57,441 nt of DNA from an uncultured Bacteroidales bacterium (GTDB taxonomy: Bacteria > Bacteroidota > Bacteroidia > Bacteroidales > Muribaculaceae): the NCBI GenBank assembly GCA_958418815.1, contig CATZGB010000018.1, positions 1 to 57,441 of the forward strand, given 5' to 3'. The translations under genes were made by a program, and so were the position numbers. Under the pieces are notes generated by a model, which worked only from the letters and a program-made list of their open reading frames with translations, searched no databases and had not been told where the DNA came from. Of this stretch, positions 1-11,079 are shown one piece after another (within the stretch, counting starts at the first letter, position 1; the number at the start of each line of letters is the position of its first letter).

Positions 1-62
1 TAGGTGCCAGCCCTAATTTTTCAATCGTTCAAAAAAAGTTTAGCGGACAGTAATATTTTAAA

Positions 63-310
63 ATTTTAATCTGTGGAATCCACACGGGAGCGAAGCGACC
101 CAAATCTATGAAATCTATGAAATCTGTGGAATCTGCGAGAGTCCCGGGAGCGAAGCGACCCAAATTATCTGCGGGAAATCTGCGTATCTGCGGAATCTGC
201 GTGCGATATTTTCCTGAGCCATGGCCATTATGCGGTGAAGAAAAACTCACGCAGATTCCGCAGATACGCAGATTTTTCGCAGATAGAGTGATTCCGCAGA
301 TACGCTGATG
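63..310. repeat. Cluster of ATCTGCG-type repeats with a 28-bp inverted repeat
   Basis: The stretch is built of repeated words such as ATCTGCGG, ATCTGCGT, AATCTGTGG and ATCTATGAA. A perfect 28-bp inverted repeat lies at 176-203 and 248-275, separated by 44 bases that contain GCCATGGC. The block 113-203 recurs with a few changes at 5783-5866, downstream of the second giant paralog. The submotif GGGAGCGAAGCGACCC occurs twice here. No convincing gene lies in 1-390. I infer a dispersed intergenic palindromic repeat; its function is unknown. Confidence 0.75.
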
Positions 311-390
311 TCGCAGGTTTTCGGTGAGTTATGGCAGTATTCTTTAGGATGGTCACGAAGATATGGGAACGAAGGGATGGTCACGAAGAA

Positions 391-429
391 AGCCGCCCCG
401 GCGGCTTGCGGTGAAGCTCCGGGGCGGCT
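391..429 (-). terminator. Rho-independent terminator of the frameshifted giant gene
   Basis: Perfect 11-bp GC-rich arms at 391-401 and 419-429, 22 bases beyond the stop codon at 451. On the minus strand the stem is followed by TTTCTTCG. The paralogous gene has an equivalent hairpin at 5920-5958. Confidence 0.75.
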
Positions 430-450
430 ATGTCAGGATGAGGGTATGGG

Positions 451-3400
451 TCAGCGGACAGCGACCTTGACGGTCTTGCGGTCGACGGTCACCAGGTAGA
501 TGGCGGCGTTGACTGCCACGCGGGCATCGCCCTCTGCGCTGTAGATAGTACGTCCGTCAACAGAGTTGATGGTCACAAGCTTGCCTTCGGCGCCGGTCAC
601 CACGATCGACTTGCCTTCGACAGAAACCTTGAGGCCTGCGGCGAGGATGGAGTCGATACCGGTCTGGCCGATGGTGACAGGCTCGGAAAGCTCTGACTCG
701 CCATTGTCATACACAGCGGTCACATGGTAGGTGTGGCCATTGTCGTCGCCGGGCACATGGTTGTAGGTGGGCTGAGCCAGGGGAGCGTCATTGAGCTTGA
801 CACCGTCGCAGTAGACATTGTAACCCAGCAGGGTGTTGTCAAACTTCTTGAGGATAGAGTATGTCACATCGTCAATCATCAGCATCGCTGCGTCTGCCGC
901 GCAGGAACGGATTGCGAAATGCTTGGTTCCGGCGGGGAGGTAAACCTCGCAGAGCGTGTATGCAACAGGCACTCGCATAGTACCCAGTTCCTCCATCAGC
1001 ACATAGTCGTCGGGGTCAACAGAATCCTGGTCGGTGTACCAGATCTCGATATATTCAGGATAGCTGGGATGGTAGCTGCAGCCGTAGAACGTGATCATCT
1101 GCTTTTCGCCTGTCAGGAGGGGCGAGATGGCCCAGTGGTCAGTAGCGCTGAGGTCGTCGTGGTAGAGCGAAGCGAGGAACTTGGTGCCGCTGGTGGTGTT
1201 GAACCCTTCGTCGAACTGCTCGCCGGAATTGTCAAAGACAAAGAACGAGCAAGCAGTCTCTCCGCTGATGATGCCGGGGAATGAGATGCCAGTGAAACCG
1301 GCGACAGGCTTGTTGTCGCGATCGCAGAAAGTCCAGCCTTCAAATTCAAACGAGAAAGGATCGCCCGACTCGAAGTCTTCGGTGATGCGCACGGGATGGG
1401 CGGCTGAGAGGTCGATGGCATCCCAGGTCAGGGTGTTGCCGTCGGCGGTCTTATCGCCCGAGACACCGGTCACAACAGGCATAACAACTTTTCTGCGCTT
1501 GACGGTCAAGGTCTTGGTCTCGTTGTTGCCGGGCATCTCGTCTTGGTCAAACACCACGACAGCCTTGTACTCGATGTTTTCACCATCATTCACACCGACG
1601 GTCTGCTTGAAGGTGATGGTCTCCTCATCGCCTGCGGCAAGGCCGTACTTGCAGTTTCTGGAATCAACAACCTCACCATTGCGGTAGAAGTCAACGACAT
1701 AGGAAGACGCATCATATGAGCCGTCATTGAGGACAGCGACATTAATGTCGAATTCCTCACCGGCCTCAACTATCATCGGGCCTGAAATCCTGGCCTGCAG
1801 GTCATACTTGACCTCCTCGCAGATCTGGATCTCGTCGTAGAGCGAGTATGCGTAGCCACGGCAGATGCTGCTGATATAAATCTGCACCTCCTTGTCTTTG
1901 AAGTCGGCGAGAGAAACCTGCATCTTGTTCCACTTTAAGGCGTCGTAATCGGCGTTGGAGAATGTGGCAAGCGGGGTGAGCACGCCGTCGCAGAAGACAG
2001 CGACCTCGGTCTCGTTAGGATCTTTCTCGTCAACCTTGTATGAGCGGAAGACAACCACGGGATTGTCACCCGAAATCTCGATCTTGCCGGTGACGATAGA
2101 CTTGCGTCCGTTCATCGTCGTATGCTGTATGGCATAATAGTCGTCACCGCCAAAAGGCATGACGCCAAGCTGTTCATATGAGCCGTAGAAGAGAGAGCCT
2201 GAGCCGATACCAGAGAGGATATAGTAATACGAGGACTCCGCACCGCCGTATTCCACGGGCATTCCATAGGCGGGGCCCACAGCCACTGTCGTACCTACGG
2301 CCTTGCCTTTGAGGTCAACATTGACCGCACCAACACCATACACGACGAGAGTCTGGAAGTCGCGCTCGGCAGTCTCGATTTCGAAATGAGTTTCAGTCAG
2401 GGGCTCGTTGTTGACGATCTCGGTGAGGACACCCTGGGCGTTGGCTGCCCATACATTGTAGGTGATGTTTCCGGGAGCGATAGGCGCGCCATCGACATCG
2501 AGGGTCACGGGATCCCAGCTCAACTTTATGGTGTTTCCGTCAGTATAACCTACGATGCCGGTGACATTGGCGGGCTTGGAGAGGCCGATGAACACAGAAG
2601 CCTCAGACTTCTTTCCGGTCTCGCCGGCGGCATTTTCCGGGACAAGGGTGTAGATGTAGGTGCCAGACTCTGTGATGCCGTCATCCTGGAAGCTTGTAGA
2701 GTTGCCAGGGGCGACAGTCACCGTCTTCACAGCCTCGGAGGCATCATTGCGGTAAACCTTCACAGTGACATCGCCTGAGAGGTCAGAACCGTCGATGGTC
2801 TTGACAGGAGCGGTGAAAGAGATGTCGGTCTTGAAGTTGTCAAGCGGATTGCGCTTCACGGAGAGACCGGTGATTGCTTCGGGGGCGGAGGGGAAAATCG
2901 CCTCTTCAAATGTATATGACTTCAGGAGTATATCACGCTTGCTGATATCTGAAATGGCGTGGAAACCGATATGGTAGGTGGCAGTGACAGACGGGGTGAT
3001 ATATGTCTCGAAAGTCTTGTTGGTAGCGCCTTTGAGGACTGTGGGGGCAACAACCTCGACAGTCATTCCTTCGGCGGTAGCCTCGCGGCCATAACGGATT
3101 TCGAAACGTTCTTCATATTGGTTGGAGCTTGGGGCAAGCACCGCGGTGAACTTGTAGGTCAGACCTGCGGTAAGCCTTACAGCGGGAGAGAAGAGCCAGT
3201 CGTCGGCATCGAGGTAAGCACCGCCGGCATAGCGGGTGTTACTTCCGCTGAAGCACCATGTGCAGTCATCTTCGTTGCTGTCAAGGACAGTGTGGATGTC
3301 GAAGTTCGCCTGCTTGGTCATGTCCATGTTGAGGGGAGCGTCCATGCTGCCCAGAGGGATGGTGTTTGACTTTACAGCCTCTGAGCTCTTGCCATTGTAA

Positions 3401-4967
3401 TCGGCCTTGACAAGATAGAACACCGACATGAGATCCTCGGGAGCCACCTGCTCGGTGGTGTATGTGGTGGCGGCCAGACCGGTCACCAGCTCATCGCCGT
3501 TGGCGTCGAGGACGGTGTATGTCACACCGGCGGGATCGAGGTATCCGCCGTCAGATGATGTGGTGACAGGTTCCCAAGTGATAGTGGAGGTGTTGTCGGC
3601 CCATGTGAACTTGACATTGGTGGGCTGTGAGGGTGAGCCTTTCCCGACATAGCAGGATGCCATGGCCCTGGTGGAAGCGCCGTCGGCATTGGCCACAGAC
3701 ACGAGGAATGTGGTGTGCTTGGCCTCGGTCATGGTCACGGTCCTGTTGACCTCTGAGCCTGAGAGGGCCTCGCCGGTGGCAACCTGCACGCCGTCGGAAG
3801 TGACGACAGTGTATGTGAAGTTCTGGCCCTGGACGGGGGTGCCGTCAAAGAGGGTCGAGGGCATTGTCAGTTTCAGATTCACATCCATCGAGCCATCTGA
3901 GCAAGACACCTCGATGGCAGGCTGAGCCGGGACTTTTTCGCCGGTGGTCGGGTTGGCGATGTAAAGGCCCACCACCTGCTCTCCATCGGGGAACTCATAC
4001 AGCAACGTTGACTCACCGGTCTCGAGGTCGATTTCGACCAGACCGCAGCCTTCGTCTGTGGTGTAAGTATGGAGGTAGGTGTTGTTGGCAGAGTTGATGC
4101 ATCCGCCGCAAGCATACTGGTAAGGAATATCTACCACGGCGATTTCCTCATAAGAACCGGTATTCTTGTCTATCTTGTAGAGAATCTTGTCGGTTCCGAG
4201 GGCGTAGTACTGGCCGTTGTAGTCGCAGGCGACGCTCATGACGCTGAGATCGCATTGTGCGATGGGAGTACCGCCGGCAAACATCTCTCCGGTAACGTCA
4301 GTGTTCCAGTCGGCTTTTCCCCAGACCTTGGTGCCGATCTGGTCCTCGTCACTGAAGAAGATGCCATAGATGTCTCCGGAAATCGGGTCGGCGGCAGCGC
4401 CCATCGCCCAGCCGGTGAAATCACACAGCACATCCTTATTGACCACACCCCAGGGAGTGGTGGTCGTATCATATATGTCGACGAAGGAAAGCATCATTCC
4501 AAAGAACTCTTCGATGTGCACACCATAATAGCGTCCTAGCCCATTGTCGACAGCACCCATGTTGTATAATTTGTCGACGCTATTGATCATCTCGAAACTC
4601 TGAGATGAAGACGTGGGCACGGTGTAGACACCATAGTATCTTTTGTTCCCCATGCGTTTGACACGTGGACATGACCTCTCAGGTCAATGGCAGCCGCCAC
4701 AGCGCGCTGGGCGGCGGTGGCGGAGCGGAGGGCTGTGTTTCTTTTTTCCGTCATCTCGGATTTCACCTCAATAATCCCGGGAATAGGCTCGGGCTTGTAT
4801 TGAGAGAATTCTGGGAGTTGGCGGGTGCCGACAGTCTGCTGCACAGCCGCACGCTGCTGCGAGGCATTGACCGCCCTGTCAGCTTTGACCGGAGGGGCAG
4901 CACAGACCGACACCGCTGACCCGATGGCCAGCACTGATGACAGCATCAGAGATAAGGATTTTCTCAT
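451..4967 (-). pseudogene. Giant secreted adhesin-like protein with T9SS-type tail, frameshifted near the N-terminus
   Basis: Starts at 4967 with signal peptide MRKSLSLMLSSVLAIGSAVS. The first frame runs about 103 codons in register with the paralog at 5980-10464 and then leaves it; the rest (1400 codons, open from 4653) lies in the next frame. The join is at about 4637-4655, around GGGG and AAAA runs; one extra G or A there would restore a protein of about 1,505 residues. Visible parts match the paralog: beta-propeller-like segment, fibronectin type III-like domains, cleaved-adhesin/choice-of-anchor segments (last one with AISPLLTGEK and MLMIDDVTY), a CARDB-like domain, and a C-terminal tail like a type IX secretion sorting domain. 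Likely exported and surface-bound or released. The lesion may be true inactivation, a phase-variable slip or a sequencing error. Ligand unknown. Confidence 0.8.
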
Positions 4968-5288
4968 ACTTGATGAAAATGGATTCTGTGGTTAATAATC
5001 CTGAATTCGGGCATACCGGAAAAATGAATCCGCTAATTTCTCCTGTATTCCTTTTGTTTGAAAGTGATCTATGATTGTTTTTGAAGTTTTCTCCTCTGAT
5101 TTCGCTGGCCGGCCGCGCCCGCAAAGAGGTCGGCCGGGATTAACAGCAGGCATTTGCCGTTTTCTTACAACTGTTGTGATTTCCACATCAACTTTCACCT
5201 TTTGGCTTGCCCAACCACGTTTTTCGCATCAGATTGCCAATGATATAAGGCTTATGGTTTATTATGGAAACGCCTGATGTTACGCTTG

Positions 5289-5320
5289 CAAATATAGGAT
5301 AATTATTTTTACCCTCCAAA
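5289..5320 (-). promoter_or_regulatory. Bacteroidetes-type promoter for the frameshifted giant gene
   Basis: On the minus strand TTTG (5317-5320) is followed after 20 bases by TATATTTG (5289-5296), fitting the -33/-7 consensus. It predicts a leader of over 300 bases before the start at 4967. The paralog has the same two boxes at identical spacing. Confidence 0.65.
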
Positions 5321-5652
5321 TATTTGTGAAACTTTTTTAACCTTTCGCAATAATACTCAATCCGCACTTTGCCCTGCAAGAATATTAACATTGTATATGG
5401 ATTGATGAGAACTGAAGCATCGCCAAAAACAAAAAAAACCTGGGTTTCAATTTGTTGTCGCAAGGCCCCATGTTTAACACTGGTTAAAAAACATAAGCGT
5501 CAGGGCTGCCATGGATAATATCATATTCACATCATTTTTGATTGAATCATTGACAAATCCGATATATGGCTTACATCTCCAGACAAAATGGGATTGCCGT
5601 TTGAGGGGGGTATATAAAAGATTCTTTCAGAATCCCGCGCCTGACGCATTCA

Positions 5653-5715
5653 CCGGGGGTTACCGGCCTACGGCCGCCAACCCCCGGCTAATAATTAAGG
5701 AATCCTCCGGATTCC
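5653..5715. repeat. Palindromic REP-like intergenic element
   Basis: A 9-bp perfect stem (CCGGGGGTT at 5653-5661 with its complement at 5679-5687) encloses a smaller GGCC/GGCC pair. A second palindrome follows, GGAATCC (5699-5705) and GGATTCC (5709-5715). It is far from any gene end, so it looks more like a dispersed palindromic element than a terminator. The rest of 4968-5979 holds the promoter, the leader and the repeat cluster 5735-5868. Confidence 0.5.
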
Positions 5716-5734
5716 CGGGGCCTACAGTCTTATT

Positions 5735-5868
5735 TATCTGTGGAATCGACCTTTATCTGCGGAATCAACCTCAACCTGTGGAATCTATGAAATCTGCGAG
5801 AGTCCCGGGAGCGATGCGACCCCAAATTATCTGCGAGGAATCTGCGTATCTGCGGTATCTGCGTGAGA
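5735..5868. repeat. Second ATCTGCG-type repeat cluster
   Basis: Repeats of ATCTGTGG, ATCTGCGG and ATCTGCGT. Block 5783-5866 is near-identical to 113-203, including the GGGAGCG(A/T)(A/T)GCGACCC submotif. The inverted partner seen at 248-275 is absent here. Confidence 0.7.
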
Positions 5869-5919
5869 CACTTTTTAAAGGAGAGGGGGCTTTTGACGGT
5901 TTGGGATGGATGCGAAGAA

Positions 5920-5958
5920 AACCGCCCCGGCGGCTTGCGGTGAAGCGCCGGGGCGGTT
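5920..5958 (-). terminator. Rho-independent terminator of the second giant gene
   Basis: Perfect 13-bp arms (5920-5932 and 5946-5958) 21 bases after the stop at 5980. The minus-strand 3' side continues TTTTCTTCG. Confidence 0.75.
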
Positions 5959-5979
5959 GAGTTAAGATAAGGGTATGGG

Positions 5980-8900
5980 TCAGCGGACGGCGACCTTGAC
6001 GGTCTTGCGGTCGATGGTCACCAGGTAGATGGCGGCGTTGACTGCCACGCGGGCGTCGCCCTGGGCGGCGTAGATGGTCTTGCCGTCAACAGAGTTGATG
6101 GTGACAAGCTTGCCTTCGGCTCCGGTCACTACGATCGACTGGCCTTCGACCGAAATCTTGAGGCCTGCGGCGAGGACTGAGTCGATGCCCGACTGGTCGA
6201 TGGTGACAGGCTCTGACAGCTCTGACTCGCCCTTGTCGTAGACGGCGGTCACATGGTAGGTGTGGGCCGCGTCATCCTCGGTTGCGTGGAGGAATGAGGG
6301 CTGGGCAAGAGGAGCGTCGTTGAGCTTGACTCCGTCGCAATACACGTTGTAGCCCTGGAGCTGGCCGTTGAATCCGACAATCGCCTTGTAGGTGACATCG
6401 TCAATCATCAGCATGAACGCGCCTGCTGCACATGAGCGGATGGCGAAATGCTTGGCCCCGGCGGGGAGGTCGGCGGTGTAGAGGGAGAATTCACCGGGAA
6501 TGGTCTTGGTGCCGAACGCCTCCACCTTCACGAAGTCATTGGGATTGGCGGAGTCATCGGTGGTGTACCACACCTCAATCTTCTCGGGATAGTCGGCGGA
6601 ATAGCTGCGGGCCTGGAAGGAGATGGTCTGGGCTTCGCCGGTCAGGAGGGGCGAGATCGCCCAGTCATCCACCTGGCTGTCATCAAAATTGAAGAGCGCG
6701 GCCAGGAACTTGGTGCCGCTGGAGGTGTTGTAAGACTCGTTGAAGGTGTTGTCGGCATTGTCGAAGATGAAGAACGAGCCCGTGGTGGTTCCGGGTTCAA
6801 TGCCCGGGAGGTCGATGTTCTTGAATCCGCCCATTGGCTTGCCGTCAATGTCGACGAAGGTCCAACCTTCAAACTCCTTGGCGAACGACTCGGCTGACTC
6901 GAAGTCTTCGGTGACATCCATCGGCATTGCATCCTCGATCACGATTTCATCCCATGTCAGGGAGTTGCCGTCGGCGGTCTTCTCGCCGGCGAGGCCGGTG
7001 ACAGCGGGGAGGGTCGATCGTTTGCGGGTGACAACGACTGTAGCGGTGGTGTTGTTGTCTGGCACCTCGTCAGCCTCGTAGACAACGACAGCCTTGTACT
7101 CGGCGGAATCGCCGTCGTGGAGCCCGAGGGTCTGCTTGAAGGTCATCACATCAGACTCCTCTTCGGCCAGGCCGTAGTTGTTGGTCTTGGTGTCGACGAT
7201 CTCGCCGTCGCGGTAGAGGTTGACGGTGTATGCGTCGGCATCCTCGGCCCCCTCATTGGTGACGGTGACGGTGACATTGAACTCAGCGCCGGTCTCTACT
7301 GTGGCGGGAGCGGAAATGGCGGCATTGAGGTCGTAGTTGATGTCCTCGCAGATGTTGATTTCGTCGTAGAGATTGTAGGCCATGCCGTTGCAGAGAGCGG
7401 TGATCAAGATCTGCACATCTTTGCCCTTGAACTGGGCGAGGGAATACTTGCGCTTTGCCCAGACACCGGTGTCGAAGTCGGCATGGGTGTAGGAAGCCAG
7501 TTCTGTGGTCACACCCTCACACAGGACAGACACGACAGTGCCGTTTGTGTCATTGTCTCCAACCTTGTATTCGCGGAACATGACCACGGGGGCCTCCCCT
7601 GCGACAGCGATTTTTCCGGTAATAAACGTCTCTGTCTGGCCGACGGCGGTGAACTTGGCGTAGAAAAAGTCATCACCCGCGTAAGGATCGACACCCAGGC
7701 TCGAGGAGCCGAGATTAGCGTCGCCTGTGCCGGAGATTCCAAGGATATAGTTATCAAGAGAGGCGCCTCCGCTATAAAGCACCGGCATCACATAAGCGGG
7801 ACCGACAGAGACAAGGGCTCCGGACGGGTTACCTTCGACGTCGTAGTTGACAGCCTGGATGGCATACTGCACGAAATCTTGCTCGGCGGGCATCTCGATG
7901 TCAAACGAGTAGCTGGTAGAGGTGATGGGGGCATCGTTGAGGACTTCTGCGAGATAGCCGTCCTCGACAGACCAGACATTGTAGGTAAGGCTGGGGGCGA
8001 CGAGAGCGTTGCCGTCAGCGTCAACCGTGGGAGCGGTCCAGGAGAGGTTGACTTTGTTGCCTGCCGAATAGCCTGCGAAGTCGCCAGCCTGGCCGGGCTT
8101 GGCGGCCCCGATGAAGGCAGCGACCGTGACGGTCTTGCCCTCTTCGCCAGCGGCATTGACGGGGATGAACGAGTAGATGTATGTGTCGGAATCGACAACG
8201 GTGTTATCCACCAGGCTTGTTGTCGCGCCGGGAGCGAGCGACTCCTCTTTGACGAGTGTCTCGCCACGAAGCACTTTGACTTTGACATTTCCGGTCAGGG
8301 CGTCGCCTGCGATGGTCTTGGAGGGAGCCTTGAAGGAAATTTCGGCCTTGAAGCAGTCAGAGGAGCTGGCCTTGACAGACACATTCTCGACGGCTTCGGG
8401 AGCTGAGGCGGAGACGGGAGCGGAGATTGAGTATGATCTCAGGTGGAGGTAATATTTGTCGGCATCGGAGATGGCGTGGAAACCGACATGGTAGACACCG
8501 GAGACGGAGGGGGTGACATATGCCTCAAGCTCGGTGTCGGCGGTGCCGACAACATCTGTCGAGGGAATCACCTCGAGGGTCATTGCCGCCGAGGAGGGCT
8601 GCTGGCCAAGGAACACCTCGATGCGCTCGGCATAGCTGTTGGCCTGGGCAGCCACGACGGCTGATATCTTGTAGGACTTGCCCCCCTCAAGCTTCACGGC
8701 GGGGGAGAACAGCCAGTCGTCGGCGGCATTGGAGCCGCTGTATGAGTAGCGGGTGCCGCCGGAGAAATTCCAGGTCTTGCCGTCGTCGTTGGCATCCTCG
8801 ATGGTGTGGATGGCGAAGTTGTCGGCATCGGCCATGTCCATGGTGAGCGGGGCGGCGAACTCACCGAGGCCCACCACGTTGGAGGCCACGAAGGCCGAGC

Positions 8901-10464
8901 TCTTGCCGGCATATTCGGCTTTCACGGAATATGACAGGGCGGTGTAGACGGCGGGGAGGGGCACAGCCTGGGTGAAGGTGGTGGCGGTGAGGCCCGAAGC
9001 GAGGACTTCGCCGTCGGCGTCGGCCACGGTGTAGGTCACCTCTGCGGGGTCAATGAATCCATTGTCAGACGACGTGGTGACAGGGTTCCAGGTGAGGGTG
9101 GCGGTGGCGTCGGCCCATGCGAGCTTCACATTGGCGGGAGCCGAGGGCGCGCCCTTGCCCACGAAGCATTCAGCCTTTGCCTTGGGAGACACGCCTGCGT
9201 CGTTGGAGACGGTGGCGATGAATTTGGTCATACCCGACGCGGTCAGGGTAGCGGTCTCTGTCACCTCAGCCCCTGCGGCTGCTGTGCCGGAGGCCAAAGT
9301 CTCGCCGTCGCCGGACACGACCTGGTATGAGAATGTCTGGCCCGAAGCGGGGGTGCCGTCGAAGAGGGTCGTGGGCATCGCCACTTTGATGGCGACATCC
9401 ATCGAACCATTATCGCAGGTCACGGTCAGGCCGGGGGCTGCGGGAGCCTTGTCTGCCGCGGCAGGCTTGGGGATGTAAAGACCCATGATCTCTTCGCCGT
9501 CGGGATACTGGCACAATTCGACAGACTCACCGGTCTCAAGGTTGATTTCCACCAGACCTGCTTCATCGTCGGTCGAGTAAGCCTGCAGGTATGTGTTGTT
9601 GGCGGTGTTGACACAACCTCCGGAAAAATATTGGGAAGGCATATCGGCCTGGGCGACCGCTTCGGTCTGTCCGGTTGTCTTGTCGACCTTGTAAAGGATA
9701 AGGTCAACACCGAGGGCGTAGAAGGTGCCGTCGTCGGTAGCTCCGACGCTCATAACACCCACCGGGAAGTCGGCAATCGGTATGGTGATGCCGTTCTCAT
9801 AGTCGGCCTTTGCCCATTTCAAGACAAGGCTTTGGCCCTCCACGGCATAGTAGACGCCGTAGATGTCGCCGGAAACAGGGTCGAGGGCGCATCCAAGCGA
9901 CAGACAGTCATAGTCGACACTCTTGGAGCTGATTTTCTCCCAGGTGTCAGTGTCATATGTGTCGAGGGTCATGAAATCCATCCCAAAGATAGACATGAGG
10001 CTGACACCGAAGTAGAGGCCGTCGCCGTTGTCGATGCTGCCATACATGTAGATATTGTTCAGGGGCGCGATCTCCCCGAATGCTCCACCTTCGGCGGTGG
10101 GAATCGTGGAGACGTTAGGCAGAGAGGCTTCCCCCCATGTGTCGGAATAGACCACATTGCCCCGCAGGTCGAGGCTGGCGGCAGCTGCCCGCTGGGCGGC
10201 GGTGGCCGATTTCAAGGCGGCATGGCGTTTGGCCTGGAGCTCGGATTTCACCCTGTGCAGGCCAGAGACCTGGGCGGTCTTTGCAAACCTTGGGTTTGTG
10301 AGCCTGATTTGTCCTTTCTGTTCACCGGGGGTCGCGACCTTGGCCGCCAACTGATTCTCCGTGGTGACACCCCCTGCCTTCTTCGCCAAAGGAGCGGCGT
10401 AAGAGGAGACTGCTGACCCGAGGGTCAACGCTGCTGATAGCATCAGAGATACTGATTTTCTCAT
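5980..10464 (-). CDS. Giant secreted adhesin-like protein with fibronectin-like domains and T9SS-type tail
   Basis: 1494 residues. Signal peptide MRKSVSLMLSAALTLGSAVS. Residues about 110-330 look like a beta-propeller (repeated DPVSGDIYGV and LILYKVDKTTG strands). Fibronectin type III-like units lie around 330-540 and 690-870, anchor/cleaved-adhesin segments around 540-680, 895-1040 and 1183-1355 (AISPLLTGEAQ, MLMIDDVTY), and a CARDB-like domain around 1041-1118. The last 55 residues resemble a type IX secretion sorting domain (VTINSVDGKTIY, ending KVAVR). Acts outside the cell, probably in binding proteins or glycans; the ligand cannot be read from sequence. Tandem paralog of the frameshifted gene downstream, sharing promoter, leader and terminator design. 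Confidence 0.85.
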   Translation of the reverse strand: MRKSVSLMLSAALTLGSAVSSYAAPLAKKAGGVTTENQLAAKVATPGEQKGQIRLTNPRFAKTAQVSGLHRVKSELQAKRHAALKSATAAQRAAAASLDLRGNVVYSDTWGEASLPNVSTIPTAEGGAFGEIAPLNNIYMYGSIDNGDGLYFGVSLMSIFGMDFMTLDTYDTDTWEKISSKSVDYDCLSLGCALDPVSGDIYGVYYAVEGQSLVLKWAKADYENGITIPIADFPVGVMSVGATDDGTFYALGVDLILYKVDKTTGQTEAVAQADMPSQYFSGGCVNTANNTYLQAYSTDDEAGLVEINLETGESVELCQYPDGEEIMGLYIPKPAAADKAPAAPGLTVTCDNGSMDVAIKVAMPTTLFDGTPASGQTFSYQVVSGDGETLASGTAAAGAEVTETATLTASGMTKFIATVSNDAGVSPKAKAECFVGKGAPSAPANVKLAWADATATLTWNPVTTSSDNGFIDPAEVTYTVADADGEVLASGLTATTFTQAVPLPAVYTALSYSVKAEYAGKSSAFVASNVVGLGEFAAPLTMDMADADNFAIHTIEDANDDGKTWNFSGGTRYSYSGSNAADDWLFSPAVKLEGGKSYKISAVVAAQANSYAERIEVFLGQQPSSAAMTLEVIPSTDVVGTADTELEAYVTPSVSGVYHVGFHAISDADKYYLHLRSYSISAPVSASAPEAVENVSVKASSSDCFKAEISFKAPSKTIAGDALTGNVKVKVLRGETLVKEESLAPGATTSLVDNTVVDSDTYIYSFIPVNAAGEEGKTVTVAAFIGAAKPGQAGDFAGYSAGNKVNLSWTAPTVDADGNALVAPSLTYNVWSVEDGYLAEVLNDAPITSTSYSFDIEMPAEQDFVQYAIQAVNYDVEGNPSGALVSVGPAYVMPVLYSGGASLDNYILGISGTGDANLGSSSLGVDPYAGDDFFYAKFTAVGQTETFITGKIAVAGEAPVVMFREYKVGDNDTNGTVVSVLCEGVTTELASYTHADFDTGVWAKRKYSLAQFKGKDVQILITALCNGMAYNLYDEINICEDINYDLNAAISAPATVETGAEFNVTVTVTNEGAEDADAYTVNLYRDGEIVDTKTNNYGLAEEESDVMTFKQTLGLHDGDSAEYKAVVVYEADEVPDNNTTATVVVTRKRSTLPAVTGLAGEKTADGNSLTWDEIVIEDAMPMDVTEDFESAESFAKEFEGWTFVDIDGKPMGGFKNIDLPGIEPGTTTGSFFIFDNADNTFNESYNTSSGTKFLAALFNFDDSQVDDWAISPLLTGEAQTISFQARSYSADYPEKIEVWYTTDDSANPNDFVKVEAFGTKTIPGEFSLYTADLPAGAKHFAIRSCAAGAFMLMIDDVTYKAIVGFNGQLQGYNVYCDGVKLNDAPLAQPSFLHATEDDAAHTYHVTAVYDKGESELSEPVTIDQSGIDSVLAAGLKISVEGQSIVVTGAEGKLVTINSVDGKTIYAAQGDARVAVNAAIYLVTIDRKTVKVAVR

Positions 10465-10769
10465 AACGTGTCTACAATGGATTCTAAGTTAAACACTCCT
10501 GATCGGGTATTACCGGCCTGGGCCGATGTCCTGGATAAAAGAATCCGCTAATTTATCCTTTTCCCTCTCGAAATTGATTTATGATTGTTTTTGAAGTCTT
10601 TTATGTCTGATCGTACTGTCGGCCCCGCGCCCCCGGGCCACATCCCTGATTTGTAAGATTACACATCACCATGGGCGCACAAAATTTTCCACAACCGCAT
10701 ATTCCACGGCAGAATGCCAGCATCACGGGGCTAAAACATCCACTGCGAACACACAATATGTTTCTGCCG

Positions 10770-10801
10770 CAAATTTAGAATAATAATTTTTACTATCCAA
10801 A
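10770..10801 (-). promoter_or_regulatory. Bacteroidetes-type promoter for the intact giant gene
   Basis: Minus strand TTTG (10798-10801), 20-base spacer, TAAATTTG (10770-10777). Predicts a leader of about 300 bases. Sequence 10540-10640 within the leader resembles 5025-5125 upstream of the paralog. The remainder of 10802-11079 shows nothing else I can support. Confidence 0.65.
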
Positions 10802-11079
10802 TATTTGTGAAATATTTTCAATAATCAAAAAAAACAACTAATCAACGTTAAAGCCGCCAAAATTATTCACATTAGTTACACCAATTCCAATGACAAAATG
10901 CAACACAAGACACTTATCTTTCTGATTCTATGGATGTTGGCTGGCAAGAGGCGGATTTTCACACAAGTTAACAATCGTAATCACGAGAGAGGATATTGGC
11001 CGATCTGGACACATCTGGCCTGACGAAAAAAAATCCAAACAGGCAAAAAATCAGCCGGATATCACACCGGGGAAACGAG

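Noticed and set aside
4637..4655. Programmed -1 ribosomal frameshift in the first giant gene
   Set aside because: No standard X-XXY-YYZ slippery heptamer in the right phase and no clear downstream pseudoknot; a simple indel is more likely.
7117..8406. 429-codon plus-strand frame opposite the intact giant gene
   Set aside because: Antisense to a coherent secreted protein with signal peptide and domains; its own composition is driven by the complementary codons.
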